Assembly: GCF_963676685.1 (NCBI RefSeq)
Contig: NC_092344.1
Location: 94,270,749 to 94,334,748, forward strand
DNA: 64,000 nucleotides
Direction: 5' to 3'
DNA from: Mytilus edulis
Lineage: Eukaryota; Mollusca; Bivalvia; Mytilida; Mytilidae
Part shown: positions 57,569-64,000 of the stretch, piece by piece
Layout: the number at the start of each line of letters is the position of its first letter
How positions within the stretch are numbered: the stretch's first letter is position 1
Notes under the pieces: generated by a model
Databases searched by the model: none
What the model saw: only the letters and a program-made list of their open reading frames with translations
What the model was told of the DNA's origin: nothing
Position numbers and translations under genes: made by a program

Positions 57569-58045
57569 AATTGTATTTATTGTATAATAATTGTACTTCT
57601 TCATTAACTTATTGTGTAGAAATTGTACTTATTGTGTAAAATGTGTACTTATTTTGTGTAGGAATTGTACTTATTGTGTAAAATTTGTACTTATTGTGTA
57701 GGAATTGTACTTATTGTGTAATGTGTAAAATTTGTACTTATTGTGTAGGAATTGTACTTATTGTGTAAAAATTGTCCTTATTGTATAAGAATTGTACTTA
57801 TTGTGTAAAAATTGTACTTATTGTGTAGGAATTGTACTTATTGTGTAAAATTTGTACTTATTGTGTAGGAATTGTACTTATTGTGTAAAAATTGTCCTTA
57901 TTGTATAAGAATTGTACTTATTGTGTAAAAATTGTACTTATTGTGTAGGAATTGTACTAGTTGTGTATACTAATTGTACTAATATTACAACTGTAAGAAT
58001 TGTACTTATTGTGTGAGAAATATACTTATTGTGTAATAATTGCAC
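57569..58045. repeat. 20-bp minisatellite
   Basis: Around twenty copies of a 20-bp unit ATTGTACTTATTGTGTAGGA or its AAAA variant. The AGGA and AAAA forms tend to alternate, giving a 40-bp higher-order period in the centre; the ends are degenerate. Confidence 0.95.
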
Positions 58046-61000
58046 TTATTGTACTTACTCCTTGCTTGATTCTAGATGTGATTCTGTCCCCGCAGCTTAT
58101 CACGCCGGTTAAACAGATCCGATGAAAACTGGCATTTGGCGGATACTCAGACATTTGACTGAAAGCAAACAAGGGAAATTCTTTACTTTGTTAATTAAAA
58201 AATAACATTAGCTAAAAATTACTGTGAATGCTTTCTTTCCCTATTTATTATATGCTATCCAAAAGTGGCCTCTGGCGGATAGTCGTGGACAGTTGACTGA
58301 ATGCATAGATCAAAATATTTTACATTATATAAGGCATTCAACACGTCTTCATTCATGTCATTGACTAATGGAGTTTAAATTTTGAACACTTTATCCGGTA
58401 GAACAACCTTGCACAATCTTTGTTCTAGTCCTAAATTATCGTGAAATGTTTCCCACTGGACGTTTAAAATTTTCAAATAATCATTTAAATTCGATTTCTC
58501 ACTTGAAAAAAAAAGATCATAAAAGATAACAGATGGCGGTGTCAATTCAGAAATAATGAACATATACCATTGCGTTAAGGAGTCGTAAAGACAGCCGTCC
58601 ATAACACGTTACACAACAGAAAGTAAAGATTGAACAATACGAACCGACTAAGTCATGTAAGTGTTAATGAATATAACACATTAATTGAAAATACATTAAA
58701 CTAAACTATGTCATTTTACATCTGCTATTTATATCCTCTTTTCTCTGATATCAGAAGCTCTTGTCATTTCAAAAAATCTTTTTTGAATTATCCAAGTTAA
58801 TTGACATCTTCTCAACGTGTTGTTGGATGAAATCCTGAATATTTATCATTAAGGTAATCAATGTACTTTTTCACTTTTTACCCAATCGATAAATGCATCA
58901 CGTTTTTATGATCGATGGGGGCATCAATACAAAATAAATGCGCATGCCCTGATCGATACCAATTACCCTTGACGGGAACCTTTCTTATCGTCAAACAAAC
59001 CACAACTACCGAGACCTGTTTGCCTCGTCTAGAGAGCGATTGACCGCGTTTTCTTGTTGCTGAGTCTATCGATTTCCTATATGTGGGTCATATAAAATAA
59101 TTGGATGAACATTTCACAGAGTACACAGAAAATAATAATCAATGTAACTGCTAACAAACAGATATAAACAGTTAACGTCAATATAAATGAAATTCAATGA
59201 AATCAGCGCTTTTAAGGAAAATTCTGAATCAATGCAAGATACGTCTTGTATAAATTGATCGTACTAGAGTTCCTTAAGAATCAATGGTTGTCAATCTGGC
59301 TTCCAACTAAAATATATATCGTATTAATTTTCAGTTGGAATAATAGATTGTGTTGATAAATGATATTGTCATATATCAATTTATTTTATGATAAAATGCT
59401 AATGAAGCGGCACCATAGAAATAGTGTCTGTGTTCATTTTCTTTCTGAAACGTTTTACATTTTCCGAATAAGACGAGACGTTTTTGCGACGGTGAAAACA
59501 AATCGTTGTTCTGCACTACATCTTCTCAATCTCATGAAACTTTGAAATCCAACAATTACTGTTATACAAATCATATATTTATTTTCAAAAGGTGAATTCA
59601 GAAATGAACATTCTCGATTTGAAGGTCGCAATTAATTGTTTTAAAAATGCAACATTCTAATCAGGCAACAATTACTCATTATTTTAATCCAAAAACGTTA
59701 TCTTCAACTTCTTTTGCAAATGCAATCTACAGATATAAGAAGATGTGGTATGAGTGCCAATGAGAAACTCTCCATCCAAATAACAATTTATAAAAGTAAA
59801 CCATTATAGGTCAATGAAATCTTTGTCACAAACAACTAGTATGATAATGTTTATATGACACAGTACTAACTAACTTTAGTTAAATTTTATTTTCATTTAT
59901 AGTCAAATATGTTTCTTTAGTTTTAAAGTTCAATGCATCATGCTTTAAATGTTACTTGACCACTTAGAGAACTTAGCAAATATGGGAATACATTTATTTT
60001 TTTAGTGAACCAAATATTTTAGAAATTTTATAACAACTACAACGAGTAATAATTATACTCTAATCAATTCATTACCTAACCAAATGGCAAAAAAAAATGC
60101 TCGTTTTGCAACTGAATTAAATGCATTCAACAATCGCAATTTCAAAAGAATGCTCCCTACGAGGCCCTTTCTTAATAATAACGTCTTTTTACTGCCAGCA
60201 ATAGTTCGCATATATGATCATAATATGAGTAAAGTACAATTCAGATACGTGCATCTCTTAACTGTAAGCATGCAGGCATTTTGTAATATAATAGAAATAG
60301 GCTTCACGTACGTACCTAATTTTAACTTTGAAAATATATTTTTTTTAACTTTAAAAGAGCTATACACATTATGATTGAATAAAACCTATTCAAAGGAGAG
60401 CGAAAAATGTTTTAAATTTTATGCTAGTTACATATTTTTTTTAAATGCAATTTGTCAGTGTCATCTTACAATGAAAAGTTATGATACAAGTATACTTAAT
60501 TCTAGTTCATAAAAAAAACTATCAGTTACGATGTGAAAAAGTATTACATGTATAACACTTTGTACAGTATTTCCTTTTATAGACATATGCTCAAACGTCA
60601 GGTCTTCCTACACCTCCTACGTCACAGCTTTACATATAAGATCTTAATGACCTACTGTGACTATGATTTATTTCATCGGTCTATTTTTGTTCTACGTATC
60701 CCTCTATTTAAAGCGGATTGATATCTTTTGTTTTCCGAATCACCATGACTCCTTATAAGGAAATGAGTAGTCAAATATTTGAATTTTTTTACAAATAAAT
60801 TAATTTGAGAACCTTTATTTGATTTGAAGAAAATTATTCTGTTGTATCGTGTGGACAAAGGTATAGATCAATTTTAGTATGAAAGAAAAAACACGGAACA
60901 AAACAATGATTGGATGGTTGGTTTATGCTTAACGTGCAGTAGCAAATATGTCAAGCGAAATTTATACGAGAACAATGAAAAAGGAGTTTTTTCGGATCAG

Positions 61001-64000
61001 GTATAAATATTGTCTTTCAGTGACGATCCTATACTCCGACCCCTCAAACTGTGCTGTATTGCCAATTATAGGTAAATTACGACAAGTCTGTACTCTGCAA
61101 GTTCGAAAGTTTGATGGATAAAAATGCTTCTATATCAAGATATTGTGGAATACCTTAAACAAAGTACGCGTGGTCATAATGGAACATTTTTTTGTATATT
61201 ATTATTATTAGCTAAATCATATTTTTTCAATTCAATTTTGGTTTGAATAAACCGCACTGAAATAGGCTTGAAAGCAAGTAGGTTCCGAGTTACATCTAAC
61301 TGATGCTTAATTCTATTTATAAATGCAATGAAGGGCATATGCACTGGTAATAATAAGTAATTTGTTATAAGTCAAATTAACCTCTGATATAAAATTAACT
61401 CACTGACATGATACAGGTGTTGTAAAATTTCCTATGGGGATGGTTGATTCAGGTTTTTTTAAGTGCTTGCTTTTTTAACTTTATTAACATTTTGCTAAAT
61501 TCTTAAGTTCCTCTCTATATAGGTTTATAATAATTTTACAACGTATTTGTGGATTATAAGCGATAGTTTTGCGGATTAATGGCGCTAGTTGTGTAAAAAA
61601 TTGACGCTAGTCTTGAGTCAACCATCTACTTTTGAGGCAACTGTTATCTATATATACAACAGTTTTGCCTCATGGGAACATTGAGAAGTGCATATATATC
61701 TAGTTATCATTTAGTGTCGTCTTCAAAAGGTACAATATTAATCGATCTTCTGTGGTTTATTCCAAGGGTATACTATTATAATCATGATTAAGTTGTAATA
61801 TTTTTTAGAATTACGAATATTGTTTAGGTAAGGCATACCCAGGGCAAAAAGAGGCAACATTTCTCCTTCTTTGCTCTATTTTGTTTCCTCTTACCTTCAA
61901 TTTCCAATGCTATATGGTGTACCTGTGCAAAGTTTCTTATGCAAAACCAACATATCAATATATTTACAAATATTTCATTTTATTTGTTATGGGGCGGTTA
62001 GTTTTAGTTATTTCTATTTTTAGAAGAGGTGACACGGAAGTAACTTTACTTAATGTGGAGACCTGGTAATATTTCCGCGTCTCCATTTTATAAATAAAAT
62101 TAATTGGTCCAAAACAAATAAATTCTAATATTTTTTTCATTTTAATGATTTTTTTTAAATATACCCTTTTCTCTCTGGCGTGTGCGTGTCCTGAAATTTA
62201 CTATTAATTATAATGCTTGTGATAAAATCAATAAAACGTTGAACATTTTTCTGTTAATTTGTCTATATATATCACAAATTTTTTTATCACATTCTGTACC
62301 CCAAATTCCTGAATTCCTTCTCTTAGGACAATAAAATGGTTGCTTTCTGAATTGCATATCACCTCACCTCACCTATCCTCTTCATGCCGGTCGGCATTTA
62401 AGGCCCTGATACCTGAATTGCATATAAAACTTAGGTATTTCCGTGCAACTATACAAAGACAAATAGAATTGCAGATCTCTGTGGTTGGGAAAGTAAAGAA
62501 TTTTAAAACCTCTATACTGTTTATTTCTGCTGTAAAAGAAAATCTTACTCCGAAATGTTTTATTTAAATTTATTTTTGAGCAAACAAGTCTAATTCGTCA
62601 GTTGGGTTTGGCTTTGAGCTTCAAGTTGGGCTTAGTTAATACGAGCACTTTTAATCAGTTCTATGTGTCTTTAGTATTAGTATTAGGTGTGATTCGAACC
62701 AATCTTACGAGTCAATAAAGTCAAACGGCAAATAGTCTGTTTGCTAATTCCCGTAATTTACCATATGATGGTGTGTTTCTTTGATCAATAATATTATAAG
62801 CCCATAAAAATGTGAAGAGAAAATATAAAATGTGTGGTGCTGTTCCTATGCAGGCCGGAAGGACCTTTTAGTTTTGTAGAAGGACCCCTCAATGTTTCAC
62901 TGAAAAGACGCTGTCAAAATTGAAACACCTGTCTGTTTATACCAATATATATAGATCCTTTCATAAATTTGAAGATTTTGAACAATAGGAATATGGTCTA
63001 AAATGCCTAAAATGGGATCTCATGGTTAAAGATGGTACAAAAAAAAACAGTTACACCCTACTTGGCAAGTATACTGGTATATCAGATAATTGTTTGGCTG
63101 TTATTCTTTATCTTAAAGATTAATAGAATGAATACACCCATGAACAAATGTTTTATTTATCGTAATTGCATTAGTAACTTGTGAAACTGAAATTTAAAAG
63201 CTGCTTATTGATTTTTTTTTAAACGAACAAATCGTGCGCATATGAAATATAAAGCTCTTCCAAGTCACTTATTTGTTCCCCGTATACAGTACTCGTCTTA
63301 TTACATTTTCCCATGCACACAAACCATTTTTCAGTATAAATATAGATAGTCTTTCGTGAATAGAACGCTTTTAAAAAGTTATGTACGTGCTGATAAAAAA
63401 ATAAGGAATGAGTCGTCTGGAGTCAGGAACATGTATTCGCATTCAATGTTTACATCGGGATAAGAGTCGTTTGTATTTGCTTAGTAACTTAATTTCAAAG
63501 TGCTAATCTTTGCTGATAATCAATTTGTGCTGTTGCTTTTTTTCTAAAATTCTGTGATCTAGCTGCATACATACACGGAAAATTGGAAAAGAGAGATATA
63601 TAGCTAGAAAAAAAGGGAAGTTGACTTTTTAGGATGTTGTTACCTTTCACCATTTAAAACCAATTTTATAAAGGTGCTCTTATAGGATACTATACTCGTC
63701 ACTTGCTATTTTAGGAGGAAAAGGATTATATCATAGGGAAATTTTGTTTTTATTTCAATTCATTTTCATTGTTACGTTTTGTTGTGAATTTATAATTAAT
63801 AGCGTCCTTGCTAAAACAGGACAAAAAAATTGAAAAGATCAAGGTTTCAGTGTTTACAGGTGAGGTAATATTTATCCTTAAACTATTAACAAAGTCACTG
63901 TATCACAAAATGAAGGACAAGAGGGTTCAAGAAATGTTTCTCAAATGATACATATACTTTTGACAGCTTTCGATACAGCAGATGAAAACACGCGAAAAAT
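58046..64000. other. Right-hand stretch without recognised gene
   Basis: AT-rich with scattered short frames. A frame of 75 codons at 58375-58602 (-) and one of 96 codons at 60084-60374 (+) lack domain or splice support. A diverged ~45-bp block containing TGGCGGATA and TTGACTGAA occurs twice (58128-58165 and 58266-58305). Confidence 0.45.
59735..59815 (+). repeat. Family B repeat copy
   Basis: Forward copy: AGAAGATGTGGTATGAGTGC, ACTCTCCATCCAAATAACAA, AACCATTATAGGTCAATG. Confidence 0.8.

Noticed and set aside
60084..60374. 96-codon plus-strand frame
   Set aside because: No domain, no splice sites and AT-driven composition; nothing beyond length supports it.

Overview
The window looks like nuclear DNA of a marine bivalve, most likely a mussel (Mytilus-like). 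It is strongly A+T rich, its genes are split by introns with GT-AG borders, and it is full of interspersed repeats of kinds I associate with mussel genomes. These include hammerhead-ribozyme repeats, tRNA-derived SINEs, foldback elements, a BEL/Pao LTR element and reverse-transcriptase relics. Taxon and repeat familiarity are inference; the gene models below are read from the sequence.

Two spliced protein-coding genes can be rebuilt with continuous reading frame and matching intron phases. (1) On the + strand, four exons at 9442-14389 encode a 207-residue predicted type I membrane protein: signal peptide, thrombospondin type 1 (TSP1)-like segment, two EGF-like modules, one transmembrane helix and a short basic tail. 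(2) On the - strand, five coding exons at 52396-34495 encode a 220-residue regulator of G-protein signalling of the RZ subfamily (RGS17/19/20-like), with the N-terminal cysteine string and a complete RGS domain. This gene spans about 18 kb. A possible alternative first coding exon (46322-46347) would give an isoform without the cysteine string. A third locus at 19014-19216 (+) is a convincing coding exon of an unidentified small acidic/Cys/Lys-rich protein, with two possible upstream exons at 16942-16971 and 17211-17288.

Layout: 1-4880 is AT-rich repeat-bearing DNA with no gene. 4887-7663 is a complete but internally deleted BEL/Pao element with identical LTRs and a perfect 5-bp target duplication. 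9442-14389 is the TSP1/EGF gene; its second intron (10322-13298) carries a 1.5-kb inverted-repeat element and a hammerhead ribozyme with an intact core. 15283-20215 holds reverse-transcriptase relics on both strands and the small-protein exon. 20216-25800 is repeat-rich. 25800-34494 lies 3' of the RGS gene and is unusually poor in the window's common repeats. 34495-52396 is the RGS gene, with minisatellites in its introns. 52397-64000 is upstream of the RGS start codon and contains an 883-bp foldback element with a 9-bp target duplication (Mutator-like) and a 20-bp minisatellite, but no recognisable gene.

No operon, CRISPR array, rRNA gene or functional tRNA gene was seen. The most notable objects are the two membrane-signalling genes, the possible alternative RGS start with its duplicated splice donor, the hammerhead ribozyme, and the two transposons with complete ends (BEL and Mutator-like). 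Labels 'family A' and 'family B' are names I use only for two interspersed repeats recurring in this window.
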